DNA from: Triplophysa rosa
Taxonomy: Eukaryota > Chordata > Actinopteri > Cypriniformes > Nemacheilidae
Length of the DNA stretch: 64,000 bases
Reading direction: 5' to 3'
NCBI RefSeq assembly: GCF_024868665.1
Contig: NC_079906.1
Coordinates: 12,214,807 to 12,278,806 of the forward strand
Shown here: positions 33,759-46,857 of the stretch, one piece after another
How positions within the stretch are numbered: the first letter of the stretch is position 1
How the letters are laid out: the number at the start of each line of letters is the position of its first letter
Made by a program: the position numbers and the translations under genes
The notes under the pieces: model-generated
The model's input: only the letters and a program-made list of their open reading frames with translations
What the model was told of the DNA's origin: nothing
The model's database searches: none

Positions 33759-34100
33759 TACACACACACAGACACACGCACACACACACACACGCACATG
33801 CATGCACACACACGCACACACACGCACAGGCTTTGGTTGACTATCCCCATGGGGACAGTCCATAGGCGTAATGTTTTTATACTGTACAAACTGTATATTC
33901 TATCCCCTAACCCTATCCCTAAACCTAAAGATCATAGAACACTTTTTGCATTTTTAGATTTGTAAAAAATATTGTTCTGTACAATTTATTAGCTTTTTTG
34001 CCCGTGGGGACCTCAATTTTGGTCCCCACGGTGACACGAGTCCCCATGTGTTGGTGTGTATTCAGGTTTAGGTCCCCACCGGGATATACAAACATGAACG

Positions 34101-34188
<88 letters not shown>

Positions 34189-34190
34189 GA
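33759..34190. repeat. CA microsatellites flanking a dispersed 'tggggacc' repeat
   Basis: An imperfect CA tract lies at about 33760-33828 and a long one at about 34099-34186. Between them is a dispersed fish repeat with 'ccccatggggacagtccata' and the inverted 'gtggggacctcaattttggt', followed by ccccac. Open frames of Cys-Val or His-Thr repeats here are artefacts. Confidence 0.85.
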
Positions 34191-34479
34191 GAGAAACACC
34201 CCAAATGTTCCATCAATACAGACTCACAGCTGAGAGATTAAATAAACACAAAGCAATGACAAAGTATAATAATAATAATTATTATAATAATTCAACATAA
34301 AATAGTATTATAGAATATAATTATAATAGCATAAATTATCATGTCAAGGGTTATAATATTGTATTTTTTTCTCACAAACTGTAAACTACACTAGAAAATG
34401 CATTTTTTTTGTTTTATTTCACATAATTAACATGAAAAATAACAACTAACTCTACAAAATAAATAATTTTATGTTTTTT

Positions 34480-34545
34480 TTCTGGCGCCCTAGCTGCTGA
34501 AATTTTACCGTTTTTATGGGTATTTTTTATGGTGTATAGCAGCTT
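34480..34545. repeat. Diverged 'accgttttt' repeat
   Basis: 'ttctggcgccctagctgctg', followed by 'aaattttaccgttttta', resembles the element at 43570-43710 ('ttctggcaaccacagctgcc...tttttaccgtaaa'). Confidence 0.4.
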
Positions 34546-34626
34546 CTATATATCATTTTGCTAAACATAAGCGATAGCGGACCAGAAGCACTCCCTGGTC
34601 AAGTTACATATATTTTTGCATACTAA

Positions 34627-34880
34627 TTAAAGGAATAGTTCACCTTCAAACTTAAAATGCTGTAATTTACTCACCCTGTTGTCATTTTAAACCTGTGTGA
34701 TTTCTTTTCACAACACAAAAGAAGATATTTTGAAAAATGTTGGTAACCAAAAACCGTTGGTCCCCATTGACTTCTATTGTATAGACAGAAAACCAATGGA
34801 AGTCAATGGGGAACAACGGTTTTCTGTTACCTACATTTCATTGAACATTTATAAATGTTCTGTTGGTGGTATTCTTTTCT
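34627..34880. mobile_element. TTAAAGGAATAGTTCACC-family element
   Basis: It begins ATTAAAGGAATAGTTCACC, has 'acacaaaagaagatatttt' inside and paired 'tgacttctattgtatagac' and 'ggaagtcaatggggaacaac' segments. The right end is lost. Confidence 0.65.
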
Positions 34881-35151
34881 AGCGTTGTGTGATGTTTAAA
34901 AACTGAAACAGGAATTGCTTGCCAAATGGTCTACAAATAATTTAAAATAATCCGAAAAAATGCTTTTTTGCATTTAAGTTATTATTTGAACATATTTATG
35001 TGATTATTAGTCTAAAATAAGATTACAGGGTGTAACATGATGTCTTTGATTATATTTCAACAATATTATCTTTTGTTTGACTGATCATTTTGCACATTCT
35101 GAAAATAAATTAACATCCTGACATTTCAACATATTCCTTTTCATTGATTTG

Positions 35152-35463
35152 TTAAAGAAATGTATCTGACTGTCTACACACAAGATGAAACATCATTCTC
35201 AAGCTGAAGGCTTGAAGGCTCCTGTTTTGGCTGAGATCCTTTACTGACCCAGTTTTATCATCATTCTTATTTTGTTTACTTTGATGATGTCGATAATATG
35301 ATAATGATGATGGTCTGTATGTCTCACTCCACTCCTCTCGCTGTGTGGGTGTCTTATTGTTTGATTGTTTTCTTTCGGAAGCATTGCTAGCACGATATTG
35401 AAACTGACCTCTCACCCGTAACTCACCACGTCTGGGAGGGTCACATCTTCTGCTCAGCGGCAT
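35152..35463 (-). CDS. Possible orphan coding frame, 103 codons
   Basis: The frame starts MPLSRRCDPPRRGELRVRG, is rich in Ser, Arg and Gln, and has no domain I recognise. A splice donor (CGT|GTGAGT) occurs after the first 12 codons, so it could be a first exon rather than a single-exon gene. The GC content of its 5' half exceeds the flanks. It may equally be chance. Confidence 0.15.
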   Translation of the reverse strand: MPLSRRCDPPRRGELRVRGQFQYRASNASERKQSNNKTPTQREEWSETYRPSSLSYYRHHQSKQNKNDDKTGSVKDLSQNRSLQAFSLRMMFHLVCRQSDTFL

Positions 35464-36252
35464 TCCGTGCTGATAGCCATGGAGCGTTTACATTGTCCAG
35501 CAATTCCCAACTCAGGGAATTCCGCTTCCAGACTCCTGAACATTGGACAAAAACAATAAGTGTGTGTGTGAGAGAGAGACTGAGAATGTCAGACAGTATA
35601 TGCACTAATGATGCTTCCTCCTTCCTTCTTAAAGCCTGAAGGGGAAAAAGTTGTAAATAATTTACCTCTGTTTATTGTTTTATTTGGATGCAACAAAGTT
35701 GAGTAAATCCACAAGTGGAACTTTGTGACAGTGTCTACATTCTGTAAACACTTTTCACTTTCATGTGCTTAAATATAATGTCAAAAAACTTTATGCCTGC
35801 ACTGATGAGTGTTTAAATAACATTTTCATTCTTAACTGAACAAATGTGGGCTTCTGACAGTTTTCTAATGGTCTTGAAGAGTTTTTTTTCCTTATATACC
35901 CTCACATATCCATTCATGAGGCACAGGTTCATTTTCACAATCAGGACACCACCTTTGAACCCACATTTAACAGATATTCATCATAAAAATGTGTTAAGAA
36001 GTAACATTCAATACAAAAAATATATACATAATTTACAATAAATCAATTGCAATTATGTATGCATCCATTTTAGGTATTTTATTAATTAAACACCAACATA
36101 AACAAATTTTCCACCATTAAAATCTTTCCTTGAAATTTAAGCTACCATCTTATGTTCTAAAGCAAGATCATTTTATAAACCTTAATTCAGTAAAAAAAAG
36201 TGTTTAAACTGAATCATTTTTTATTATAATGTTAATATCATTACTTTAGAGT

Positions 36253-36528
36253 TCAAAGTTCCCTCTGCTCCCTGGAAAAAATGACATCAGTGAAATATGT
36301 CCGAGGCTGATGATCTGGCATGGCGAGACGGTCATGGTGGGATCGGACATGCATGTTTTGCTTTCCTGTGTATCCGTGACAACTTCCTACAGAACAGAAG
36401 CCTAGGGGAGCCATCTCACGTCGGACATATGGGTCAAAAACACACACACCGGAAAGAGAGTGAGAGATAGAGACGAAGAGAGAGTTTTTCTCTATATTAT
36501 TAACAGGTAATGAAGTTTCCGTGGACAC
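36253..36528 (-). CDS. Possible terminal exon with a coding-like 3' part
   Basis: The last 45 codons read 'SCHGYTGKQNMHVRSHHDRL', 'AMPDHQPRTYFTDVIFSREQ' and REL then stop. They are compositionally varied, higher in GC than their flanks, and preceded by a possible acceptor (TTCTGTAG|GAAG). No family was recognised and no partner exons were found with confidence. It is listed because its look is unlike the low-complexity surroundings. Confidence 0.2.
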   Translation of the reverse strand: MSTETSLPVNNIEKNSLFVSISHSLSGVCVFDPYVRREMAPLGFCSVGSCHGYTGKQNMHVRSHHDRLAMPDHQPRTYFTDVIFSREQREL

Positions 36529-37744
36529 GCAAGCACCAGGGAGTCTTCCTCATCTCTTCTTCAACCATTTACTGGCCTGTCTGTTCTAAGACTGTCAAAC
36601 ACTCTGTGTGTATGTGTGTGTATGCATGTCTGTGTCCATGCTGGCTGTAGACTCTTTTATCCTGCCAAAATTTAGAGGAGGGAGCTTCCTTTTGGGAGAA
36701 GTGTCACTAGGCAACCGCTAGACATTAGTAAACGGGCGTCAAGGTTTGAGGTCTGTCAGCAATGAGGTTGTTGGGTTTGTTAAGAAGGGTTTCTAATAAG
36801 CCCAAAGAGACCAAATCAAAATGCATGAAGCTTCTAAAATTGAAGTTAATCTGCATAATCTGCTGTGTTGAAACTGCAGCGTTACAGTACAAGCATCTAG
36901 AGATCAGTCACACATTAGATAATGCTAATCTGCAGTTTATGGGGGGAATTTAGACTGAGCTGCCATAACACAGAAGTGCCATCATGACAAACTGCTGAAC
37001 TAGATGAAACTGCTAAACTATAATAGAATAACATAAAATATCAATAAATTAACCATTTGAACAGTTTTAAAACAAGATTTTTTTAAGCATTAAATAGATT
37101 AATTAGCACAGAAACAATGCATTTTAGTTTTTTATTTTACTTCTATTAATCAAATGATTTTCCAACATAATTATTTAGTAGTATAAAATAAAAAACATCA
37201 TATTTTAATTTTGACTGCATGTTACAAAATTATTATTAAAAAAATGAATGATTCATCTAGTGATTATTCATGTCGCACCCAAATCTGTATGACTTTCTCT
37301 CATGGATCACAATAGGAGATGTTAGGCATTTTATTGTTGGACCGCTAAGTTTAATCTTTTTTAGGAATTTCTTTTCTTATTTTTATCATTTGCATTTGGA
37401 AATGATAAATATTAAGTCTTTATTTTGTACATTTTGAAAGACCCACCACACTGGATTTTACAGCAACCTGTGACATTTATGCAAAACTTATGATTTCTAA
37501 TATTCGCCCAGACCATCTCCCTCCTTTATAATCAGCATCCCCCCATAGTTTCTCTTACTCCACACTGAAACCCCCCCCCAGGTTGACCCGATAGTGATTT
37601 ATGCAGCTCAAAGATGCACAGCTGTGGCAGGTCCCTATGCTGACCGAAGGGTAGTATTTACCGTGACTAATCCATCCCAGATCTTAAAAACACATGGTGA
37701 GAGTCATAGGGAGAAAATGAGAATATGAGAGAGAGAAAAGGTAT

Positions 37745-37893
37745 TTTAACATTTACGTATTTGGCAGACGCGTTGCGAGTTACATTGCATTGTAATATGC
37801 ATTTGTTTCTGACTATGTGCAATCCCCTGGGATTGAACCCATGCCATTGGCGTTGCTAGGCCATGCTCTAACCACTGAGCCACAGGAAAGCCA
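37745..37893 (-). repeat. tRNA-derived SINE with intact promoter boxes (HE1/DANA-like)
   Basis: On the minus strand it reads TGGCTCAGTGGTTAGAGCAT (RNA polymerase III A box) and, 30 bases on, GGGTTCAATCCC (B box). It ends with the fish SINE tail near 37750-37790 ('gtctgccaaatacg' type). This is the best preserved SINE in the window. Confidence 0.85.
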
Positions 37894-38520
37894 CAAAGTC
37901 AAAGCAAAGATTGAGAATTTCAATTCCAGCTGAGCAATGATGAAAAAACTATCATTTGTGTAAGGATTTGGTCAATGAGTTATCTGCATCTGATTCCATT
38001 TTTTCTTATGACTGCAGTTCGAGGGCCTCCCATGGGCCTACAACAGTCTCATGGCTGTTCTTTCCTGGCCATGTTTGGATGTTTAACCAATGGGAAATGA
38101 ATCCAGAGGGAAAGCACCACTTAACAGCGGAAAGCTTTTTCTTAAACTTCAATAAACCTCATTTGCTTTATAATACCAGCTAGGCAATATTTAAAAAAGA
38201 ACAAGTTTACTTTTACAACTTTATTTAGAATGAGACACATTCAAATAAGATTTAAAATAGAAAAATGCTGCAATCTTTATTTTTAACACTCTCTGGATTC
38301 TCTGGATCTACTGAACACAGCTACATGAGCTATAAAAATCTGTATAGGTACCCACCATTTTGAATTTTGTGCTGTAAAAATAATTTTATAGCTGTTGAAA
38401 ATATTGGCAAACTAATAAAACGAATAATTTACTAATAATTTTAATAACGTTTTTGTTTTTGTTTCTTGTAAACCATGCAAAACTCACAAAGGACACTGGA
38501 AATTTGATAAAAAATATATT

Positions 38521-38526
38521 TTATTC
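38521..38526 (-). terminator. tcf15: Polyadenylation signal of tcf15
   Basis: AATAAA on the minus strand about 235 bases after the tcf15 stop codon. Confidence 0.45.
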
Positions 38527-38760
38527 CCTCATGGTAAAGAAACAATTTGAAGAAAATTTTATAAATTCTCTTTAAAAAATAAAGAAAACTAAAAAGTATG
38601 CACTGCATTTTAAATGTTCATATATCTATACAAAACACAAATAAAAAAATCAAATAAAAGCCTGTTTGAATGGCGAGTCTTTTGAAAATCCTGCGCGTGT
38701 TTGGCGAGGAGACTCGCTCACCACTCGCGCTCCCTGAGTTGAGGCTTCATTCTCCTGCTG

Positions 38761-39717
38761 CTACCGGCGCGTGACGCGGAGTGCAGTGATGCCCCGGATC
38801 CGGACACAGTCCATTCCATCCTTCACCTGCCAGGCAACACATGGTTTGGTTTTAAAGGCATACCAACTAAATATAAATGTGGCCATGCATGCAAATTTTC
38901 AAGTCATATATGTGATATGGGCTACTTTTTCTATTTTGTATAATTTATTTCTCACTCACAGACTCATTAATCATGAATTAGTATTATTTATATGGTTAAC
39001 AAGAGCATGGATGCTAAAAAACAGTGACCAAGACATTAAATATACATGTTAAAAAGTTGTTAAAAGGTGTATTGTAGGAATATTGCAGACAATTGTAGTT
39101 CGTCTTGCCCACTTGTCCATAACAGAGAAACCAGTGTTCAGCTTCTACAATTATAGCCTCAAGGCAAAAATTGGTTCTAGGGTTTTCTCTTCGCGTATGT
39201 TCATATACAGTATTTGAAAGGCATCTCTTACCCCTTTTCGTTGGCTGCTGAGGCAGAAAGTACAGATAGTGCGTGGCTGTTTTCCTCCGCACTCCGGCTG
39301 CGCGCTGTACACCGCACTCACGCATGGTTGCGCGTCTTCTCCTCCGTCCCCTATCAGGAGCACATTGGCCAGATGAGAGATATAACTGGAAGCTAAGCGC
39401 AAAGTCTCAATCTTTGACAGCTTTCTGTCCACCGGCTCGGTGGGAATTAGAGTCCGTAACGCCGTGAAAGCCGTGTTGACGCTCTGCGTTCTGTCTCGCT
39501 CCCGCGCGTTTGCAGCGTTTCGCTGTTTTACAATCACCACACCGCTCACGGTGGACTTGCGGGACATTCGTCGCAGCTTCTCCGCGCTGGGACAGCAGCC
39601 GTAACTTTGCTCCGAGCTGCCGTCGCTCTCACTGCGATTTTCATCATCTTCGGACATCATGGCAACGTCCGGATACGCCAGATGAGTCGCCAACGGCCGC
39701 AGCATGGCGAATGCCAT
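38761..39717 (-). CDS. tcf15: bHLH transcription factor TCF15 (paraxis)
   Basis: A twist-class basic helix-loop-helix activator that pairs with E-proteins on E-boxes and controls epithelial somite formation. Two coding exons: 39232-39717 and 38761-38826 (phase 0), 183 residues. The start [18 protein letters not shown] and '[14 protein letters not shown]' are typical of TCF15 rather than scleraxis. The basic region [12 protein letters not shown] spans 66-77, helix 1 about 78-91 ([17 protein letters not shown]) and helix 2 about 100-118 ([19 protein letters not shown]). The paraxis/scleraxis C-terminal '[14 protein letters not shown]' ends exon 1 at GGG|GTAAGA. The short second exon gives [21 protein letters not shown], matching in length and character the human tail. 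The exon is GC-rich in an AT-rich setting. A TATA box and an octamer motif lie upstream. Confidence 0.95.
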
Positions 39718-39962
39718 CGCTTCTCAGGATTCCAATGAAGAACTCAAAAGAACTCGATCCCACAGAGAGGGCACTATCCAAAATATCCAAAAACGATGGC
39801 TTGCTGTCAAGCACTAGCCGCGCAAAGACTGCATTGTAAAACCTCGACGCCTGTTTTCTCTGATCTATATTAACAGATCAATCTCATTTGATCAGAAACA
39901 TGTTAGCAGTCCTGTCGATGCGCCTCCATGCGCGAATAAACCAGGATCTTGGCGCACAGAGT

Positions 39963-39970
39963 CTTATAGG
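39963..39970 (-). promoter_or_regulatory. tcf15: TATA box of tcf15
   Basis: CCTATAAG on the minus strand, about 250 bases upstream of the start codon, in a GC-richer context. It would place transcription start near 39935. Confidence 0.5.
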
Positions 39971-39997
39971 CTCAGGGAGGAGCGCATGCACAGTCAT

Positions 39998-40005
39998 ATG
40001 CAAAT
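39998..40005 (+). promoter_or_regulatory. Octamer motif ATGCAAAT upstream of tcf15
   Basis: A consensus POU-domain (Oct) binding octamer about 30 bases beyond the TATA box. It overlaps a CATATG E-box (39995-40000). Placement suggests a proximal regulatory site. Binding is not shown. Confidence 0.4.
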
Positions 40006-43000
40006 AACCAAATCAGTCTCACAAAACACATTGGGAAAACATGAAAAACATATTCAAGCAAAAGGCATATTTTCAACTCTCAAAAGAAAGTAAACATACA
40101 GCGGACTGTGTGTGACCCCATGTATGATAAAGAAAAAAACATTATAATCAAACGAGATCAATTAACGCGTTTAGTGTTTTGTGCAATTAAAAATAAAAAT
40201 ATGAATAATAGCCTGAGTTAATATTTATTCTATCAATGTAAAAAGTTTCCATCTTGTTTGCGTTTTGCATCATGTATTTCTTGATCCCAAATGTTAACAG
40301 CACTTACTATCTTTAATGAATGAATAAAAGTCTACTGTTATTACTTTTAACACATTAACAATTACGTTTACATATATTAGTATGTACTAGTATGTATTTT
40401 TAATACAAATACTAGATATAGGCTAGATATTTGTGGCCTAATATGACATTTACAGAAAGGTGCACCTGCAAGTAACGCAGATCTTAGTTATTCCAAACTT
40501 TACTGCCTTGAATTGCCTGGCCATTTGACAGCCAAGCGTTAAAAACAAACACGGGCCTAATAATTCACGCGCAGTAAACACACTGGCAAACGCAACTTAA
40601 TGCTACACATCAGATCAACACATGATTGTTTACACACGGGACACCAGTACGTGACTGAAAAACAAGAAAATACGTCAAATGCTTATTTATCTGCGCATTT
40701 GGGTAATTCGACTCGAATTTCTAAACAGCAGTAGACAATTGTTTTGAAATACCACACAAACTCTTAATTGCTCTGAAAATCACATTATTACAGCAAGTGA
40801 GAGTTTTAGACTTGCTGCCGTTTGTTTTTCGTCAGTAGCTCGAGTACAGGCAAGATAAAGAACCAACAACATAAGGGTCTCTCCCCCATTTTTCCCTCTC
40901 TTTCTCAGCCTCTTTATTTTTTTCCATTTTTTTTGTTCCTCATGCTTGCATTCCCTTCCTTTGTCATACACATTAGGTTATGACTAAATTATATTTGTAT
41001 TAGGGTATTCTGTCTATGTCTACGTTTAATTTTATTTAGTTTTAAAATGACTAAAGGACATAGTTTAGTCACATTATTAATAACATTCACACATTTGTTT
41101 TTTCATGCTCCCAAGTTTTTACTTTTCTTTAATAACCTATGACTAGATATATAAAGAAAACTGTCTCTCTGTGTCATGACCATTCTTTTGACTTCTGTTG
41201 CAAAGGAATGTAAGATCTTAAATCAACCATATGGTTTTATGTGACCAGACTCAGTAACCTGTGACCTCTCATCTTTTAACCTCAGCTTATGTGGTCATCC
41301 TCATTTGGTTTAATAATATCTTCCTGTTTCTATATGCATAACTAAATGGTGCTTTATTGGACCAAATACATTTTGATATTCAGTCCATTTTTAACAAGAT
41401 CAAAAAAAGTGTCAAAAAAGTCTGAACACCACATAACAACAGCTGAGATCAACATTTTCTCCATCACTAAATAATATAATATTATATAACAAACTGTTCA
41501 AAAGCATTACAAAAATGAGCCAAAAAAAAGTAAATTAGAGAAAAGGTTAATAAATGTCAGCAAAATATAAAAGGAAATTAAAGAAGCAAAATTGAATGTA
41601 GTTCACAATGGCAACTCTCAATAGACTTAGCCAAGATTTGACTTTTATTACTTTTGTGCATTACTTCCAACTGCAGTGTTGAAATGTTTGCTGATCTCTC
41701 AACTGTTTAGTGGATTGTCAAGCAGTAGTCCTGCTTGAGGCTATGAGCTTCTGCAGGGGCTGATCTCATGCAGAGATGGTTTGTTTATAGCCAGAAGCGG
41801 GTGTTGGGTAAATAAACACGGGGCAGATGTTTAGGGTGATCTAAGAAATAGAGAGTGAAACAGTGGCAAATGGTTTCCAGACCATCTCATTTATTTTCTC
41901 TGCGCTTGCACAGCCCCGTAATATGTCACTTGGAGCAGCTTTCACAAACATGCCGTGGTGTCACTTAAACCCATTATCTGTCCTTTCAGCTGCACCAACA
42001 ACCACCCCTCCCACCATCTACAATGTTTTTTAACACCTGCATTGCAGTTTTACAAGCCGGGGGGCAGTAATCTATGAAGAAAGAGCGACACTAATCAGCA
42101 ATGATCATAAAACCAGTCAAAACAAACCTGATTCTATATAAACTATGCATAGAATACATAAGCAAAACTGAATTTATACCGTATCTACTCGAAATCATCA
42201 TCAATTAGAGCAAAGATGCTCGCTCTGAATTTTTTCATTTTTTTACAAGAAGGGGGAACAGTTTTTGAACATGTTCATAAATAGTTAAGATTCATATACA
42301 GAATAATTCTTTACTAGTTATTTATCACAGACAGACTAAGGGTTCCCAGGTGTGTTTGATGGGGTCACAGAGGTAAAAATGCAGCTGAATACACAAGTTT
42401 ACAGGGCCGATAACATCATGCCAGAGATAAACTGACAGTTTAGGGTTCATATATTTGAGTGAGTGGAACAGGTGTGTGTGTGTTTTGGCAAAAGGGGGTT
42501 GGTTATAAGAACTCTATAAGAACCTCCCCTCCACCTAACACAACACACACTACTGAATTATGCTCATGAACTGCTGGCACACACGTTTGTTCAACGTCTG
42601 TGCATATAGTGAATATTTTGCTTTCGCGATGTAGAGAGTGTAAGGCCAAACAGAAATTAAATTAATATTATTAATTGATCATAGCATGATATTATGGTAC
42701 ATAACTGTTTGACCTTGGTCATTCTGTGCATTTGTTCCGATAACTCATATTGTAGCCACATGGGATGATGGGGTGTGAGGAAAAGAGGAAGAAAAATGTG
42801 TTTTCGGGATAGCTAATTTTTCACAGCATTTGTAAGGAGACCGTTTGTCCATCCAGAGGGGACGAAAGGTCCATTATTCATATGTAACTCACAAGCATAC
42901 CGAAATAGTTTCGTAGATGTTTCTGTGTAAGTGATGATGGGAACCTCCTGGACTGTACTGACAGCAGGGGATTAGTCCAGCACACAGAGCCACAGTGTGA

Positions 43001-43173
43001 AATCACATGCTATTCAGGGAAAAGTTGACTGACCCCTGCAGGTAAGGGTCAATGGTAGGATCCTGCCAAAAGCTGTACAGGAAACGGAAGTCTATTCATG
43101 TCCTATATTGCTCCATAACTCTTTGACTTTGACATACAAAACAAGACCAACGCGCACACGCGCACACACGCAC

Positions 43174-43205
<32 letters not shown>

Positions 43206-44379
43206 TTACATGACACCTCAAAACAAGAGTAAGGCAAGTCAATATTAAATGTGAGCACTAATGAGCTCATATAAATGAAAACGGTGAACAAATCTATTTC
43301 ATTTTTATATTGTGAAAATGCTGTATCTAGTTTGTTCTAGAAAATGAAATTCATGTATATCTGAAACAGATTTAGATATGGCGTGACATTACCTTGCAAA
43401 TGATAACATGTAAACAATACCTGACATAACATTTATATATAAACTATACATTCAAATACCACAAATGAATGTAAATTTAAATTCAATGTTTTGTATTACT
43501 GTTTCAACCTATGGAGGTGTGTGTAGGTTCATTCTTAAATGTGCCATAAACTGAACATTTCTGCCGTATTTCTTTACAGTATCTGCTACCCAGCTACCAA
43601 TTTCACAGTTCGCTTCTTTGTGTACCGTAAACCAAAGAACATTTTCACCATATTTTTTTTACGGTTGTTTTCTGGCAACCACAGCTGCCAGTTTTTTACC
43701 GTAAATTTAACCAGTTTGCACGTTTTGTTGTGTAGCTTTTTGCCAATCCTCCTTAAATTCTTTTCAAAGCTGAGCTTCAATTTACACTTCAAGTCCAATT
43801 ATGCAACACGCATGCAAAGTTGAATAAAAAGCAAAGCCGTAAATTCACCAAAGTTGGAAATCACTTTTGGACAGGGCTGTATGTTGTAAATAATGTCTGG
43901 TTCAGTATAATCATGACATCATCATCAACAACAGCCATAAATTGTATCAACATTGCATTGCATTAACATCTACAAAACATTTAAATCTTTATGATCACAC
44001 ATTTAGAATCACATGCCCTGGATCATATGAAAAGAAACGGAGTTCTGCTTCCAGGTCAAAGTTAGTGTCCTGTGCCCTCATGATTCCAGAGTGGATTTGA
44101 GTGAGAGATCATTGTCACACCTGTCAAAAGCAGTAATAACATCAGTCAGCGGACAATGACAGGTGCCCGTGAGGCCAAGATAATCACTCACAGCAGTCCG
44201 TCACATTCACTTTTTCAAACACATTCTTAAAGGGAAAGTTTAACCAGAAATGTAGTTTTAGACACCATTGACAGAAATATGGACAAAAATATTATTCAAA
44301 ACTAAGAAAACATTAATTACTTAACATATAAAAGTCATATGTTTGGAACAACAAAGTTATCAGTACTGGGTTAGTTCAG
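40006..44379. other. Intergenic between tcf15 and srxn1, first part
   Basis: No coding exon was recognised. It contains a CA tract (about 43150-43206), the 'accgtaaa' repeat at about 43560-43720, and AT-rich sequence. The stretch 41880-42060 is somewhat GC-richer, with no frame. Confidence 0.5.
43560..43720. repeat. Dispersed 'accgtaaa/acggtt' fish repeat
   Basis: It has 'tgtgtaccgtaaaccaaaga' and 'tttttacggttgttttctgg', then 'caaccacagctgccag' and 'ttttttaccgtaaatttaac'. A diverged relative is at 34480. The 94-codon frame across it is not a gene. Confidence 0.55.
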
Positions 44380-44674
44380 TTAAGGGATAGTTCACCAAAA
44401 AACTATCATTTTTTCCCCCTCATTTTGTTCAAAACCTACAAATTATGCGTTCTTTTGTTAAACATAAATAAAGATATTTTGAGAAAGTCTCAGTGGTTTT
44501 GTGTCCGTTCAATACAAGTCAATTGGGACAAATGTTGTGGCAACTTTCTTCAAAATATTTTCTTTTGTGTTCGGTAGAAGAAAAAAAGGCACATACATGT
44601 CACATGTTTAAAATGACAACAGGGTGAGTAAATGATGATAGAATCTTAATTTCGAAGGTGAACTTTTCCTTTAA
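44380..44674. mobile_element. TTAAGGGATAGTTCACC-family element, both ends present
   Basis: It begins 'gttaagggatagttcacc' and ends 'aaggtgaacttttcctttaa'. The interior includes 'aaataaagatattttgagaa' and 'gggtgagtaaatgatga'. Confidence 0.75.
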
Positions 44675-45900
44675 TCTGCAAGAAAAAGTTCACGGAAAAT
44701 ACAGTTCCTTCTACCTTGTCTTCGCTTATGGTCAATGTAAATCTCGGTCTAGTTAGAACACATCTTTGAGATGTAGGAGACAACATTACGGCTTCCTTTA
44801 TTTCCCCAAAAAGCAGCAGGTGCACCCCACTCTTCCTGAACTGGGTGTGTAACCGTCTCTCTTTATTCCATCTCCTCAATCAGGGTCGTGCGTGTCAGGA
44901 GATTTCTAAGGAGACATTTTTTCTAGGCCGTGAGGAAGCCACAGGAAGTCTTCTCACACGCGACCATTCTTCTGCCAGAAATTTACAGTCGTGCAGGTTT
45001 GTTCCGCCGAGGCCCGGGGCCCCGTCTTCACTTCCTGAGGGGCCCCAAAGGGAGGCCAAGATCAGGGCCGGCACCCCAGGGACTCGTATATCGTCAATGG
45101 AGAGACTCTGTTATGTTCCAGCGGTGATCTACAAGGTAGAAATCAGCAATCGCTGGCCTGTACCTTCCTCAGTGATCAAAGGACACGGTCGTAAAGACGT
45201 GATTCCTGTAATCAGCAGCTGTTTGTATCCTGTTAAACGGTCTCACTACAAAGACTGCGACAAGGTCTCACAGGGCAGAGTTTAAGACCTTGTCGCTCAA
45301 TGTTACATAAACCCCTGCATTGATGCACTATGAGAAGCATGACTTCAGAGCTGCAGACATTTTCACGATTCTATTTTGTTTGTTTCAATGGGAATTTTTA
45401 ACTAACGAACTTTTGTTTTCATCCCTCAACAGTAGACATTTTGGATGTCATATTTTATCTGTCACTTCCACTTTTTTTTCTAACGATGTGATGGATTTGA
45501 TCCTTTGCATTTGATTCGGGAAATGCAATGGTTCCCAACTATGGCCATAGTTGAAAAATTCAGAATACAATTCTCATATCATGATGCTCTTGCATTGACA
45601 AACCCCAAAATAAAACATGACGATTATTCTTGCAGTTTATTACTCAGCATTACTTTGTAGTTAGTCACCTGCACTCAGAGGTCTTCATTGTTGACATGGT
45701 CTTCTTGCCTGACAAACCTATGGTTATGGATATCAGGCCGAGGTCAGGGGTCAAAGGGAAGTGAAATGCCGTTAGAGAAAAAAATCTGAGAATGGCCGTC
45801 TCCCGATCCTGTGGACCACAGCTGAGATATCAGAGCGGAAATGACTAATAGAACTTCCCATCTATTACTCATAAGTCAAGAAGCAATACAGCAGTTCCAC
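44675..45900. other. Intergenic with a GC-rich open block
   Basis: The plus strand is open for 146 codons at 44845-45285, with GC-rich text around 45000-45080 ('ccgaggcccggggccccgtc'). The translated product has no recognisable domain. It may be a regulatory CpG-like block, a fragment of a gene, or chance. No confident call is made. Confidence 0.25.
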
Positions 45901-46589
45901 TCTTAATATCTGACAGAGAGTTTAAATCTATATATAGCAATGCAATAAAACAGTATTCATTCCTTTCATCGCTCTTCTCTGCTGAAGAGAACATCGCCGG
46001 CCAGTTCTCATGACCCCAGACGTGTCCTGCCCTTATGGATAAGCTTCAAAGAACATTCAACCATTCTCATGCCAATGGCATATAAAAATCAAATGTAGTT
46101 TTTAAAAAACATTTAATATTTAAAATAAACAGCACAAAATTTGCAGTTAGTATAACAGGTGCGCCAATAGCTTTAATTGCGGTTTCTAAGAGCAGATTGT
46201 GTTTAGCTGTAGTTGTAAATGTACAGAAGTGATTCAAAACAAAAGGACACAGTATGAGGAGCAAAATTCTTTTACTATCTACTGTGAAACCTCTTGTGGC
46301 CCATTTTCAAAGCTTCCGGTACAGAACGCACAGTATATAAGTCCAGTGGTCAGCACACGCCTGTGGTCATCTTGTGGATGTTCAAACTGTGGTTTGGCAT
46401 AAGAAGTTGAAATGACACAGATGTTTTGAACTGGAGTTTAAAACCATAATGGGTCAGAGACGTCTGGAAACAAATCCACTATTCCAACCCATTACTTTTT
46501 AAATAAACATTTTTTATTTACAGAATAAAAAATAAATTACTTTACAAATGTGACCTAAAAAAATAAGAATATAATCTGCATGTTACCAA

Positions 46590-46857
46590 ATCACTTTTTT
46601 TCACCCAAAAATGAAAATTATGTCATCATTTACTCACCCTCTGGTTGTTTCAAACCTGCATAAATTACTTTGTTTTGTTGAACACAAAGAAAGATATTTG
46701 GAAGAATGTTAGCAATGTTCAGTTCTGAGACATCCTCCACTACTATAGTACTAGGACATTTTTTTTAATTTTTTTGTTCTGTTGAACACAAAATGAGATA
46801 CCTGAGGGTGAGTAAATTATGACAGAATTTTCATTTTTGGGTGAACTGTCCCTTTAA
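46590..46857. mobile_element. TTAAAGGG-family element
   Basis: It has 'tcacccaaaaatgaaaatta' and 'tgtcatcatttactcaccct' at the left and 'tttgggtgaactgtcccttt', then aa, at the right. The left terminal bases are eroded. Confidence 0.75.

Noticed and set aside
33925..34300. Cys-Val and His-Thr repeat frames on both strands
   Set aside because: Translation of the CA microsatellite.
39214..39839. Plus-strand frames over tcf15
   Set aside because: Antisense shadows of the GC-rich bHLH exon.
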